From: Nepenthes gracilis
Taxonomy: Eukaryota > Streptophyta > Magnoliopsida > Caryophyllales > Nepenthaceae
Reading direction: 5' to 3'
Assembly: GCA_033239525.1 (NCBI GenBank)
Contig: BSYO01000035.1
Span: 8,622,627-8,686,626, forward strand
DNA: 64,000 bases
Part shown: in pieces, positions 45,721-58,208 of the stretch
How the letters are laid out: the number at the start of each line of letters is the position of its first letter
Numbering within the stretch: the stretch's first letter is position 1
The notes under the pieces: model-generated
The model's input: the letters and a program-made list of their open reading frames with translations, nothing else
Told to the model about the DNA's origin: nothing
The model's database searches: none
Translations under genes and position numbers: made by a program

Positions 45721-48187
45721 TTTCAAAGAAATTTGGTGGCCGTGGTGGACCCAACCTTTATAGTGGTCCGACATCGGTGGGTCCCGCATCCGGAAACCCT
45801 GTTATGATTGTTTTGTCAGATGCTTCTTCTTTCGGTCATATGCAAATCCTGGACTGTACTGCACTGCACTGCTCTCACCCTCTCTCTCTCTCTCTGTCAA
45901 TCTCGATCTCCAGAGTGAAGTCTTGCTGCACGCATTCTCGTGCCCTTTTCCCAAATTTCGAGAGCCCATCAATCCCAATAATTCCGTTCGTGATTCCAGG
46001 GAACGATGAAGAAGAAATGAAAATTCGAGAAGATATCTTATCTTCTGGTCTGGGGTTCTGCAAATACCTTACTCTCGCTTTGGGTTTACGTTTTACAAAC
46101 AATTTTCAGCTGTTGAGGATTTCACGATATGACAAGCATATTTTTGTTGAGACCGGGAAATTGCAAAGCACTGCCCTGGTTTAACTTAGCTTTACTTTCT
46201 TCGTCCATCAGGTTCAGGTACAGGTACAGCTGAATTCTATTTTGATGTTATCGTCGTTCGCTGTTGTGGAGCATTTCAATTTTTTTTCGTGCTTTTGATC
46301 TATTAAATTGATGGGCCTGCTACATTTATATTCGTCTAGATCTATCTTTGTAAATGAAAATCCAAAGGCTGTGTAACCAAATTCAGAAGCATTACATTTT
46401 AATCTAGTTGTGCTACGTTGATCTTCTTCTTTCTTCCCTTTTTACTCTGCTTGGGACACTCCAAGATTATTTCTCGAACTGATTCGAAAATTTGTCGTGC
46501 GTTTTATCCTGCTTTTCGTTCTGGATCAAGTGGAATGCTAGTAATAGCTATATTTTTCTCAATTGATGTCGTAAGATAAATATATCTTAATAAAATCGAA
46601 GTCTTATTATTCAAATAATAATAACAGGAAGGTTCTTATGATGCGTTTGATTAAGTGTACGGAATCATGATTTCGAATTGGAATAAGAGTCACGAATTTC
46701 GAATAAAAGTTTAAATTGATGTGGGAAATCGGAATTTAAATGCAGTGTCAGCAGTTGTTCTCTTCAATGAGTAGAGATTCAATGAGATTGCCCTAAATCC
46801 AACACTAGTAATGGGATACCCTCATTGCAATTTCGAATTGGAATAAGAGTCATGAATTTTGCATACAAGTCTAAATCCATGTGGGAAATTGGAATTTGAA
46901 TGCAATGTTAGCTATTATTATCTTCAATGAGTAGAGAATCAATGACATTGCCCAGAATCCAACACTAGGAATTGGATACCCTCATTGCGATTTTGAATTG
47001 GAAAAAGGGTCATGAATTTTGCAAACAAGTTTTAATTAATCTGGGAAATCGGAATTTGAATGCAGTGATAGCTGTTATTCTCTTCAATGAACAGAGAATC
47101 AATGAGATTGCCCTTAATTGAACGCCAAAAATGGGATACCCTCATTGTGATTTCAAATTGGAATGAGAGTCATGAATTTCGCATACAAATTCAAATCGGT
47201 GTGGGAAATTGGAATTTAAATGTAGTGGTAGTTGTCATTCTCTTCAATGAGTAGAGAATCAATGAGATTGCCCTGAATCCAACACTAGGAGCGGGATACC
47301 CTCATTGCAATTCGAATTTTTAGGTCTGATTTGTCATTATGGTACTTTTGCTGTCGCAACTTACTACTGTCGATTCCTACTGCACCTTGTACACCAACTA
47401 GGGAAACTAGAATTGTGGAAATCAGGAGAAAGCTGATTGGCAAATCATGTCATGCTAAAAGTGTAATTTTGATCTTAGTTGGATGAATTTTTATTCATTA
47501 GCATTTGAAGATAATCTCATTATTATGGGCCCAGAACTTATCAATTCATGGCTTAATCTTGTGGTAAGCATTATTCTTTAAGCTTACTTCTCTATGACAT
47601 GAGCTGTTGGAATGAACTGAAATAGTGATAAAATCATTCATGAATGGCTGTGCTGCGGAATGGTCTGATATGTGTAACACATAGATATTGATGCCTAATG
47701 TTTGTAATCATGGGGCACAACTGGAAACACTAGGAGGTTTTGCCAATTAAAAAGTTTTCTTTTTTTTTTTTTTTTTTGGGAATCATGCGTTCAATTTCCA
47801 GTTAAAATTTATAATTATTATTTTACTCTTTTGAGGACAAGCTGTTATAGTTGCTTAAGAAGTATTTTGATTTTAAAAGATTACCTTTTGCTTCTTGTTT
47901 CATTTCTCCTTTCTCATTTTAATGTTTTGAGCCTACTTATTCTCCTTTCATCCATTCTAATTAATTAATTCAGTTGCAAAAACATTGATTACTCAAAGAT
48001 AACAAAGGGACACATTACCCACTGAGAGCTGTTTGCTTGGTGGCTGTAATTCATATACAGTTATCAGCTTGATCTTTATACCTCGTCTTATTGATCCACA
48101 CCTTTGTGAAACTTTCAGAATATGCAGTTGAAGAGGAGTGACTTGACATTCATCTAGTGCATTGCCTTCTGGCTGACCCATGAAGCC
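45720..48187 (+). promoter_or_regulatory. Probable promoter and 5' leader (with intron) of the DUF3527 gene
   Basis: A CT-rich stretch at 45878-45910, typical of plant leaders, is followed by unique sequence to ~46200 and a possible donor (CAGGTACAG at ~46215). The following ~1.9 kb is AT-rich, intron-like, and holds the four 160-bp repeats. A 135-codon frame at 45777-46184 has no recognisable domain and is more likely leader. A short out-of-frame upstream ATG (48180) overlaps the main start. Transcription limits are inferred. Confidence 0.45.
46669..47312 (+). repeat. Four tandem copies of a 160-bp unit
   Basis: The marker TTTCGAATTG (or TTTTGAATTG / TTTCAAATTG) occurs at 46671, 46831, 46991 and 47151, an exact 160-base spacing; the array ends near 47312. 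Each unit also carries GTGGGAAATYGGAATTTRAATG, TCTTCAATGAGTAGAGA-TCAATG and GGGATACCCTCATTG. Copies differ at many positions but hardly in length. Confidence 0.95.
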
Positions 48188-51100
48188 ATGCCTTCTAGAA
48201 CACAACTTAGAAACGAATGTTTAGAATCAGCTGCGGATGTTGGGTACAGCTCAGAACTTGAAAGGAGTTCAAGGCAGCATCATACATCTAAAATTGCAAA
48301 GGAGAAGGCTCTATCACCGAGGGCATATCAAAGTCTAAAGTTTAAAGATAAGGTCAAGTCAGGAAATTCTCTTCGTCCTCCACATGCTGATCTCCCTTTT
48401 GAATTTGCAAAGAATGGTGATAACAGAGTGCTTGTCCGCACAAAAGCCTCTGGGAATCACAAACAGCAATCACTGTGGAAAAAAGCGGGTAAAGAGGAAG
48501 ATATTGTCAAGTACATGTCACACTTGCCGGCTTTTCTTCAGAGAGGAGAAAAACTGCAGGATAATGTATTGAATTTTGGTGTTCTTGATTGGGAGCGTCT
48601 AGAAAAATGGAAGCACAAGCAAAACCGAATGCCAAAAAGCAATAAAAGAAGAATATCATCAATCGAAAAAACTTCTATTGCCAAAGTTGAGTCAACTATT
48701 GCATCTTGCACGGTGAAAAGTGAGTCTTTGGATCATCAAGAGACCCAGCCCTCTCATTCCCATGTTTGTAAATCCCAGGAGGTTCATTCTTCTGTAGATT
48801 CCAAACCTCTCAATGGAAAGGTTATGAATCATCTGGATTTTGGAACTTCTGCAGATACACACAGGACAATCAACAAGGATATGTATTCTGGTAGAGATAT
48901 TCTAGAGTATGCAAAGGGCAAGGAAAAAGATTCAGAACAAAAGAGTAGAATTTGCACAGGAACTTCATCAAAATTTAATTCTGATGAAGAGGCCATTTTC
49001 TCTTCGAAGGAGGAATTTATTGCTATGGAGAGTGGATTGGGAAAGCCCGTCGAGAAGTCAAAAGCACCACATTTGGATTCTGCAAACCAGCTTTGCTCTG
49101 GGAAGCACGACGGAATCATTCTCCTTCTACCCAGAAACTTCTCTATATCAGGCTGCTCAGAGTTATCTCCAAGAGCATCTCTTGATGGGAACTCAGCAGG
49201 ACTCAACTGGAATAGTTTTTCAGATATATTTTCTGTTGAGGAGGTTCAATCAGAACAATCACTTTCTGATATTCCACACTCTTGTCCTCTACCTTGTAAA
49301 ATTGAGCTTGAGAAAGACTTGGATATAAAGTTTCGGAAAGTCAATAACTGTCACAGTATTGAATTTCCATTTCATGCACCAAGTCTATCCCCAAACCTGA
49401 ATGATAAACCTCAAGTTAAAGACGGAGACAATGATACAAACAGGACCAGTCGTCCAACCCTATCTGATTCTTCAAAGGGATTGGAACAATTCTTTTCCAG
49501 AAAGACAACTGCAAAAGCCAGAGACCTTTCACTGACCCGCAATTTTAGATTTGGTAAGGGGAGGATGAACAGAAGTTACAGCTTCAGGGAGGGTGCAGGC
49601 ATTCCTCAGCTGCAGTCAACATATGCTAGTTTCAAGTCTAGTACTGTAAGGCATGAAGCTTCTTCTACTTGTGGCAATCCGAACAGCAGGGCGGGTGCAA
49701 ATGGTAGGGCGAAGACTAGCCCTTTAAGACGATTAATTGACCCATTATTGAAACTGAAGGTTGCAAAGCTATCCAATTCAGTTGCAAATACGCAAGAATG
49801 CATAGAAAAATTCAGTGACTTCAGCATTAAGCCATTAAGTGCTAATGAATGCCAGAAAGAAAATTTTGGGTCATCAATGGTTAAAGCATTTCTGCAGCTC
49901 ACTGTTAAGAGAGGACTTCCTTTGTTCAAATTTGTGGTAGAAATCAGCAACGACATTCTTGTGTCCACTGTGAAAAAGGTCAGCACATTTGGGAAGAACA
50001 ATCCCAGCTGGTTTTATACTTTTTATTCTGTTCACAATGTTAAAGGGAAGAGTGGCCGATGGAAAAGCCAAAGAAGTAAAGGAATAGGCAGTGAGTTTAC
50101 ATACAATATTGCTGGTCAAATGAAGGTTTCCGATCCTCATTTCTCCATTTGCCAGAATTCCAAAGAGGAATACATGATGACAGAATCAGTTTTATATGGT
50201 GTTGATCAAAATTCGACTAATGATGCAACTTCAGAGTTAACCCTAAGCAGGGAGCTTGCCGCCATTGTTGTCAAGATGCCTATGAAAAGATCCAGACATG
50301 ATTGTGAGAAGTTTGAGAAGGATGGAAATCTGAAGGACGAGTTTTCTGAACCCATCTGGGAAGATGGGTGCTCTGGAAACCTAGGAGAAGCAGATATCTC
50401 GGGCAGCTTTGTTGTCATACTTCCCAGTGGTACTCATGGGTTGCCGAATGAAGGGCAGCCTTCATCACTAATTGATCGATGGAGATTTAGAGGATCTTGT
50501 GATTGTGGAGGCTGGGACATTGGCTGCAAACTAGAAGTTCTCAAAAATCAGGGCGGAGACAATGAGAATCCGAGACCAGCTAGAGATTCTCCTTTAGAAG
50601 ATCATTGTCATCTTTTTGTTCAGGTGTTCTTCTAAGCTTTTCTAGCATTTCCTATTTTTGTCATAACAACATGATCGGAATGAAGAATTTGAAACACATT
50701 CTAAATGAGACAAATAAAAGGGATCCGAGACCACTTAGTAAATAAAATGTGAAAGGATTTTCTTCTGAGCTATTTGTATTTTCTCACTTAGATCAAAGAA
50801 TTATGGGCATTCCTGTAGTGTCGGTGTCCGACATGTATTGAATATCGGCACTTTCTTGATGTGCCCGACATGTGTTGAGCACGCTCTGATATGTGAACAA
50901 TTTGTTTTTTTTTTTTTTTTTTTGACATGCTCAAACACATTTGGACACATTGTAGATGCACTTGGGATATTTTTTTGTTTGGATTTTTTTATTATAATTT
51001 GTATATTTTATCAATTACAAAGTGCAAAGTAAAGTTAAAATATAGTTATTGATAACCCAATAAAATTCACTATATTTAATTTTATCTAAATTTATTCAGT

Positions 51101-52001
51101 TAAATCATTATTATTATTCCACTATAATAGCTTATTAAAAATGTTATAAAATAACTTATTTATATTAACTTAATTGCCTACTTCCTTATAATTTTTTTAG
51201 ATGAAGATATAAAAAATATGCATTTGTATTGCTAATTTATTATAAAATAATATTATTTATCAATTAAAAAAATTAATAAACTATAATTTTAGTTAATATA
51301 TCCCAGTGTGCTGCATTCTCATTTCTAAAACATAGTTTATTAGTGTGTCAGTTCATATTATATTCGTGTCTATGCTTCTAAGACAACCCATGAAAATAGT
51401 CTTTCTATATTGTAGAGGAAAGGCTCCACATATATTACCCTTTCTAGAGGTTGTAAAGCAAAAAACCTTGCCCACTGACCCATTTCTCTTCTCATAATAA
51501 TAAAGTGAAATATGTCCAAATGTTTTACAAATATAAAAATTTTCGAATCAAAATGATAAATATTTGATTTCAAGTTGGTCAATTAAGCTCAATAGGGAGA
51601 TTCTCTATTGACTCTTCCACACTTACATTTGTTTGCAAACTTGACTCTTACCCTGCTTCTAAAGGGGCCTTTAGTTCCCTTAGCGTTCTCCCACTTGGTA
51701 TAATTTGTGTACTTTTAAGCAGGAAGGAGCTAAACAAAGGAGGCCTATCTTCAAGTTGGAACCACAAGGAAACCGAATGTACTCCGTTGAATTTGATGCC
51801 GGAATTTCTAAACTACAAGCATTTTCAATTTGCATTGCAGTTGTAAATGGTAAGAAATTGACTGATCCCTTGGATGATCGTGACCGTGATGAAGCAACAC
51901 TACAAATGGGTGATAGAGCAACGACTCCGGTCATCGTCCAAGGGGAAGGCCCTGCAAAATATGCCTCGTATCCACCCCTTTCTCCAGTAGGGAGGGTCTA
52001 A
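48188..52001 (+). CDS. DUF3527-family protein, 904 residues, two coding exons
   Basis: Coding exons 48188-50623 and 51723-52001. The GT donor follows LFVQ, the AG acceptor precedes EGAKQRRPIFKL, and the join is on a codon boundary. The stop TAA is at 51999-52001. The N-terminal two thirds are Ser/Lys-rich with few hydrophobic stretches. The C-terminal domain starts near residue 560 (LTVKRGLPLFKFVVEISNDI), continues with FYTFYSV and GGWDIGCKLEVL (~residue 777), and ends in the family's conserved SYPPLSPVGRV. This architecture is that of plant-specific DUF3527 proteins, whose biochemical role is not established. No signal peptide or membrane span; probably nuclear or cytosolic. The ATG chosen is the first in frame; an overlapping out-of-frame ATG lies 8 bases upstream. 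The intron (50624-51722) is AT-rich with a T run at 50907-50924. Confidence 0.93.
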
Positions 52002-54602
52002 ACCCGTTTGCTGGAGAATTATTTGCCCAACTATATATAAGAAAGTTGTCTCTACCCGAAAAATCCTGGACAAGAGAAACTAATGCTTCAAGTGCATCAA
52101 AAAGTTTATATGTTTATAACAGCGATCTTTATGCTGATGGCATGTCGAATCAGATGTGTCCGGTGAAGTATCTCTGGCGACAATGGTAACTGTGTCGGAT
52201 TTTATTACATAGACAGTCAACTTTATATGTAATATTTAGCACTGTTTTTGCAAGATGGGATGGTTTGTCAATTGAAGTGTAGAGTAAAAGAGAAGTGTAC
52301 ATATGCTCAAGAGCAGGATAGTCTGCTATATCTGTATGCTCAATAAAGAAAATGATTTAAGATATGATGTCTGTTATTTCATCCTGTGTGAAGATATGAC
52401 TATTGAAAGAAAATCAGAAGACAATTCGTTGAAGTTTTGAACATTCTAATACATTTTTGGTCCTCTTTTAACATTAAATCAAGCACAAAGTTATGTTTTG
52501 CTTTTGGAGGCGCCTCTAGAGAATGAAGAGTATATCTTCTCATATTTAATATGATTCTTTTTGTCATTAGCTCTCTTCAATGAAGATGGCTCTACCATGC
52601 CTGATGCTATGAAATGATTGAGAACTTGGATGAGATCAAAATGTATTTTTTTCGTTGTGTTGTATAATTTGTTGCATAGCCCAACAGATGGGAAATCATG
52701 TGAAACTAAACTTGTCAATCTTATCCGGTATATGTATGTAAATCTTGCAAGTACTAAGGAACAAAATCAACTTTAGTAGTCTTATATTTAATTTCATCGT
52801 CTGAAGCATATGAGGAAATCAACAATGCACTTTAAAAATTCGAGTTCCAACGCAAGAGCTGTGTTCATGTGGTGAATTATGACTCTGTTAGGCTTTAAAA
52901 TGCTTGATTGTGATCCCAAAATACGAAGTAACGTAAAGACACCTGCAAGTGCAAGTTACTCAGTGAGGAATATGTGAACGAGTAATTCAGTTGGGACCGG
53001 CAGTTTTGAGTCAATTTCGAACTACAGACCAAAAATATACCTTAGATCGGGTGTTGTGATATCATCCCAAAGACTCAATCTCAGCAACATCGTTCTGGAC
53101 CTTCGACACAATTGCACTGTCTACATGACTCGATCTCAGAGGCACCATCCTGATGAGTTGATCTAGATGATACCTCCCCAAGACTCGATATTGGTAACAT
53201 TGTGCTAATCTCAGCACCATAGCCCCATTCAGTCTTGGTCATTAAAACATCAAACCGTGGTCTTGTCAGCATTTCACTGAGTCGACCAGGGGCATTGATA
53301 ACTCCAATAAATGCCTCCGGGTGGTGCTGGTCATAACCAACCTCAACATCACGATCACCAATCAGTGTTCCATCACATCCTCAAACAAAATGGAGGTATG
53401 CCTATTTCGTTATGGATTCTATTGGAGAATCTACAGTTGTTAAAATGTGACCCTAACGTGGTTTTGTTTCAGTTCGAAAATTTTACAGTGCAAAGTTCTA
53501 TTGTATTTGGCTGTAGGAAAGTTCTGAGTAATGTTCGCTTGAACAAAACTATTCAAACATATTTCTGTGAGATATCGATAAGATTTTCGCTTATGCTACT
53601 GGGTTGGATAGATTTCTAGTGTCGAACAACTAATTGACCACATGATGGCCATTTAAGCGGCCTCTCAGGGGGAATAAGTACTTTGTTTTATTCTAGAGTT
53701 TATATGAGAGTCATTTTTAGCAACTTTTGAGCGCACTTTCAACCTCTTCTTGTTTTCCTCTCCAAATTAGTGAAATTTTTTTCTTTTTTTCCATAGTTTT
53801 TACTTTGGGATTTTCCACATACATCTAGTGTCATTTTGTGTGATTGTTTGTTATTTTAGTATTGCTCATTGTTAGCAAATTATGTGGCAAAAATAACCAC
53901 AAAAGCGGAATTAAGGATCGTGTATATACCTCTAGCCATTTGCTTCCTCCGTTTTTTCCAAAACTGATTTATAACGTTTTGAGCTTCTGGACCCTCATTC
54001 TCACTTCTAGATGGTGTAAATGTGAGAGTGGGATGCAGAGACAAAACGGATTGTTAAAATTTATAGGCAATTTCATCAATTGCCTTCCCCGTTCATTACC
54101 ACCGAAAATCTTCAACGAGAATAATGGGGCTCAATAATGGGAGAGTTATCAACATAATAGACCACTTAATACTTCAGCAATGAATTAAGGAATGGATGAA
54201 AGAAACCAGCCGTTGTGAAGATGAATCGGCTGAGGCGGGCGGAAACGGCTAAAATGACAGAACGGCTGAGGCGGGCGGAAACGGCTACATTCTTCCATTT
54301 GGTCCATGTTTTACTTGATGTGATAATCAAACCGATCAATTCTCAACATTAAGAAATAAATATATGAATCATGGCAATATGTTCTCTAATAATGAGTAAT
54401 ATCTTCCATATATTACAATATATTACATTTCTCAAGACATATCCATATTTGATAATGTTACTTTATTAATAAACCTTATGTTTATTCTTTGTCCAATAAT
54501 TAATGATATTTTCAAATCAACCAATGTGTACACAGAATTTTGAGAAACATCACAACAAATAAATAGAAATTTCGTTAAATATCATTATTCATACAATGAA
54601 AA
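52002..54602. other. 3' UTR of the DUF3527 gene, then non-coding sequence
   Basis: The first ~400 bases are the likely 3' UTR. The rest has no exon I recognise. Two direct copies of GGCTGAGGCGGGCGGAAACG lie at ~54227 and ~54264. From ~54300 the AT-rich sequence is probably the 3' LTR area of the minus-strand copia ending at 54603, but I could not pair it. Confidence 0.45.
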
Positions 54603-55606
54603 TTATAAAATGGAACTTAGTCCGATTTCAGTTACAAGATCTTTGAACCTCAATGGTGGTATGCCTTTTGTCAAAGGATCAACGATTATCAATTTAGTCA
54701 TAATATACTCAATAGCAATTTTCTTTCCTTTAATGCGCTCCTTTATTACTAAAAATTGAATGTCGGTATATTTACTTTGACTGCTACTTTTATTATTTTT
54801 AATCAGAAAAACAGTAGTTGAATTATTGTAATATATCTTTAATGGCCTTGAGATGGAATCAACCACTTTAAGCCTAGACATGAAATTTCTCATCCATACA
54901 CCATACTTTGTAGCCCCAAAACAAGCAACGAATTCGGCTTCTATAATGAAAGTATCAATCAAGGTCTGTTTTGCACTCCGTCAGGATATTGCTCCACCGA
55001 CAAACATAAATATGTAACCAGATATTGATTTACATGAATCAACACATCCAACGAAATTTGAATCGGAGTATCATAATACTTCCAAATCGTCGGTCCGTCT
55101 ATATATAAGCATGTAGTCTTTGGTACCTTAAAAATACTTCATCACTTTTTTAGCAGCTTTTCAGTGTTCCATACCTGGATTACTCTAAAATCTTTCCAAC
55201 ATTCTAACTGCAAATGCAATGTCAGGTCTTATGCAAACCTGAGTATACGTCAAATTTTCAACAACGAAAATATATGGAATGTTTTTCATCTGTTTTCGTT
55301 CTAAATTATTTTTCAGGTATTGACTCAAATTGAATCTATCACTCTTCACAATAGGTGCTACACTTGGTGAATAATCTTTTATCCTAAATCTCTGTAGAAC
55401 TTTATTGATATAAGTTTCTTGAGACAAACCTAGAACACATCGTGGTCTGTCTCGATGTATCTTAATGCCAATGACATAAGATGCATCATCTATATCTTTC
55501 ATTTTAAATTTATTAGAGAGAAATTGTTTCACCTCATACAGCAAACCCTTATCATTGGATATAAGTAAAATATCATTCACACATAAAACAAGGAAACAAA
55601 TCTTAC
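54603..55606 (-). pseudogene. Copia reverse transcriptase C-terminus and RNase H (left half of a split element)
   Basis: Minus strand from 55606: KICFLVLCVNDILLISND is the catalytic block, but the normal YVDD reads CVND. Then KFKMKDIDDASYVIGIKIHR, the TRPDIA-like IRPDIAFAV, and the RNase H region with stops, ending PLTKGIPPLRFKDL near 54625. The frame continues, across the insertion at 55607-63615, into 63620 and beyond. It is a distinct copia lineage from those at 24.6 and 58 kb. Non-functional. Confidence 0.9.
55602..55606. repeat. Target-site duplication CTTAC (left)
   Basis: Identical to 63616-63620. Confidence 0.95.
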
Positions 55607-57179
55607 TGTGATGACCCGAATCTAAATACTCAAACACGTGGCTCAAGCCGCACACGCGGACTAAAAATTTAAAACCAAATAATATAAATTTCACATTTTT
55701 ACTATTTCATTCACTTGTAATTTCTACATCATGATAAACCCAACAAAATAAAAATATATAAATCTCAATAATAATCTAAATCATCATCATCCTGCTACCA
55801 GGAGCATATGCTCATGCGCTTTCCCTTTAAGCTAAATGCTACCAACTCAATCTGGAGCCAAGAAAAACACAAATGTGAGCCAAAGCCCAACAAGTGATAT
55901 AATAAAAAACGCTAACATCAATAAATATCTCAGATACCATCTACCAATGTCTCAACACACTCTAACAACTTACTATATCCAATACAGAATACAACACGTC
56001 GTAAATACGACTCTAGGCAAAATAGGTCCCACAAGACCCGAACATCCAAAAATAATAAGAGTGCCAATAACAATGGAAATCCCCTGGAATTCGACATCAA
56101 CGATGATTGGGGATCTTTCCGGTCCATATGTCAGCGAGAACGACCAGCATAATCACGATAACAATCAATATGGATTCCACCAAATCCGAATATCTCAGAA
56201 TCCACACAAGGATACTACCAACACAACAAATGAGGTACTCACAATCATAGAATATCTCAAGAAATCTCCCGGATCTTATTCCGCCACTGTGATCCAAAGG
56301 CTGCGTATATCCCCCGACAGTTGGGTACTTGCACGGGCTACCTGATGCTCGCAAGTTTGACCTCTGACCAAATCTATGGTCCACAGAGACTCTGACCCAC
56401 AAGTACAGACGTCTCACGAGCATGCTCATCATCATGCTCCTCACACGTCAAACCCAACATCTCCCGCCATGATACCCACGATATCATGATCTACGATGAT
56501 TACAGGGCCATAGGCATCTCGCCACACTAGGCAACGTACCTCAATCCACTAGGATACGAAAATCAGTATCGAATAAGTGTAAACCACATTAAAGTACCAA
56601 AGCCTCCCATTCGACCAAATACTTTAATATTTTCACACACTCTCCTCAACCTTGACTGTAAGAAGCCAACAAATATACATACTCACACACCGAGTATAAC
56701 GCAAAAAAAACGCTTTGCAACATTAAAAATAAAACGTCGTTCGGTGCTGACCCGACCATACTCACACAATCAAATCCAACACAAAGGAATGTATCTCAGG
56801 TCATCCAAAGGAAATACAAGGACCGAGATATGATCAGCTCAACCGCCTTACTATTTTTATTTTGGAGCGATGCCTACGATTAAGGCCAACAATATTTTTA
56901 TTTCAATTTCCCATTTCCAATTAATTGTTACTAGATCCCGACAAATTAATTGGCAATTATTTATTTCTTCGTCAAATCAATACCACTCCGAACACAGGCC
57001 AATACACCTTTATACAAGCAATATACACAAGCTGTAATTATTCTCTATTCTCTTGACAATCTCTAATTTCATACATACACTTATAACCACTCATCAATAC
57101 AAATACAGCACTACATAAATATATATATATATATGTATACCCATAAATATATACATATATATACACATATACACAAGCT

Positions 57180-57680
57180 CATATGCCAACACACCACACA
57201 CACCAACAACTCACCCACGGCCCAACTCCTGGCCCACTAAAACACACACACACACACAGAGCTAAGCCCACGGCCCAGCTTCTGTTGAACGCAGCTCATG
57301 CTGCCCTCCATCCACACACTCAACCAGAACCCAGCCCACGGCCCAATTTCACGCACGCACACCCTTCACGCAGCTGCCTCTGCTGCACACACACACTCAG
57401 CTCACGCAGCTGTTTCTGCTGCTCTTCCCACGCTCACACAGCTCACGCACTCAACCGCAACACAACGCCACACCCACACACACTGCTCACGCGGAGCATC
57501 AGCAACACACAGACACGCAACAGCAGTCTGCTGCTCACACCCACCACAACGCACGCACCGCAGCATTTTCTGCTTCTCCAGTTCACCCACACACACAGCA
57601 GCTTTGCTGCTTCAACGCACGCACACATAATACAACACACACATACACAAAAATTCAGTCGTTCCCTCACACAGAGCACG
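57180..57680. repeat. CA-rich low-complexity tract
   Basis: Irregular CACACA, CACGCA and GCTGCT runs. It keeps a Thr/His/Ala-rich frame open by chance (57183-57743) on the plus strand, antisense to the host element. Confidence 0.85.
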
Positions 57681-57999
57681 ACCAATACCCAAATATTATC
57701 AAACCATCACCCATCAAATCTCAACCGAAAAACAGAGCACTAAACCTCTGTTTCTCACCAAATCCTTGAACCGGTTTTCAAACAGATTAATATTTGGTTT
57801 CCTCATCAATTTCCCAACATACACCCACAACCCAAATTTATACCTCACAATGGTGGAATTAGAGGAAGAGAGAGAGAGAGACGGATTCGAATACAAAATT
57901 CGAATCTCAGCAACACCCAGCCAAGATACCAATGAAGAAGGAAGAAATCAGTGGTAAATTGAATAGAATGACGGTAATTGGAGTTCAAAGAGTGCAAAC

Positions 58000-58193
58000 A
58001 AAAACGAAGAAGAAGAAGAAGAAGGAGGAGAAATGACCGACGACGCCACTCTTTTATTCATTTCGGAGCCCAATGCCCTCCTTTATACAATAATATTTTA
58101 AAAACGGAAGGAAACGAAAAAGAAAATAATATACAACGGGCAAAAAACAATAAAAGGAAATAAGAAATATGGACAAAAAAAAATACAAAATAT
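58000..58193 (-). repeat. 3' LTR of the nested copia, both ends missing
   Basis: Shares CTCTTTTATTCATTTCGG, CAATGCCCTCCTTTATACAA and ATATACAACGGGCAAAAAAC with the right LTR. Starts abruptly in an AAACGAAGAAGAAG run, and stops at CAAAATATTA where the other LTR continues to the terminal TAATACA. Confidence 0.8.
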
Positions 58194-58208
58194 TACGGTT
58201 CCAGAATG

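Noticed and set aside
45777..46184. 135-codon plus-strand frame upstream of the DUF3527 gene as a separate gene
   Set aside because: No recognisable domain, contains a CT-repeat-derived SLSLSIS run, and its position fits the leader exon of the downstream gene better.
46669..47312. CRISPR-like array
   Set aside because: Contiguous 160-bp tandem units without spacers in a plant gene leader; an ordinary tandem repeat.
52491..52718. 75-codon minus-strand frame downstream of the DUF3527 gene
   Set aside because: No domain or context; composition like the surrounding non-coding DNA.
57183..57743. 186-codon open frame rich in Thr, His and Ala
   Set aside because: It is a translation of an irregular CA/GCT tract, antisense within copy D, with equally open shadows in other frames and no domain.
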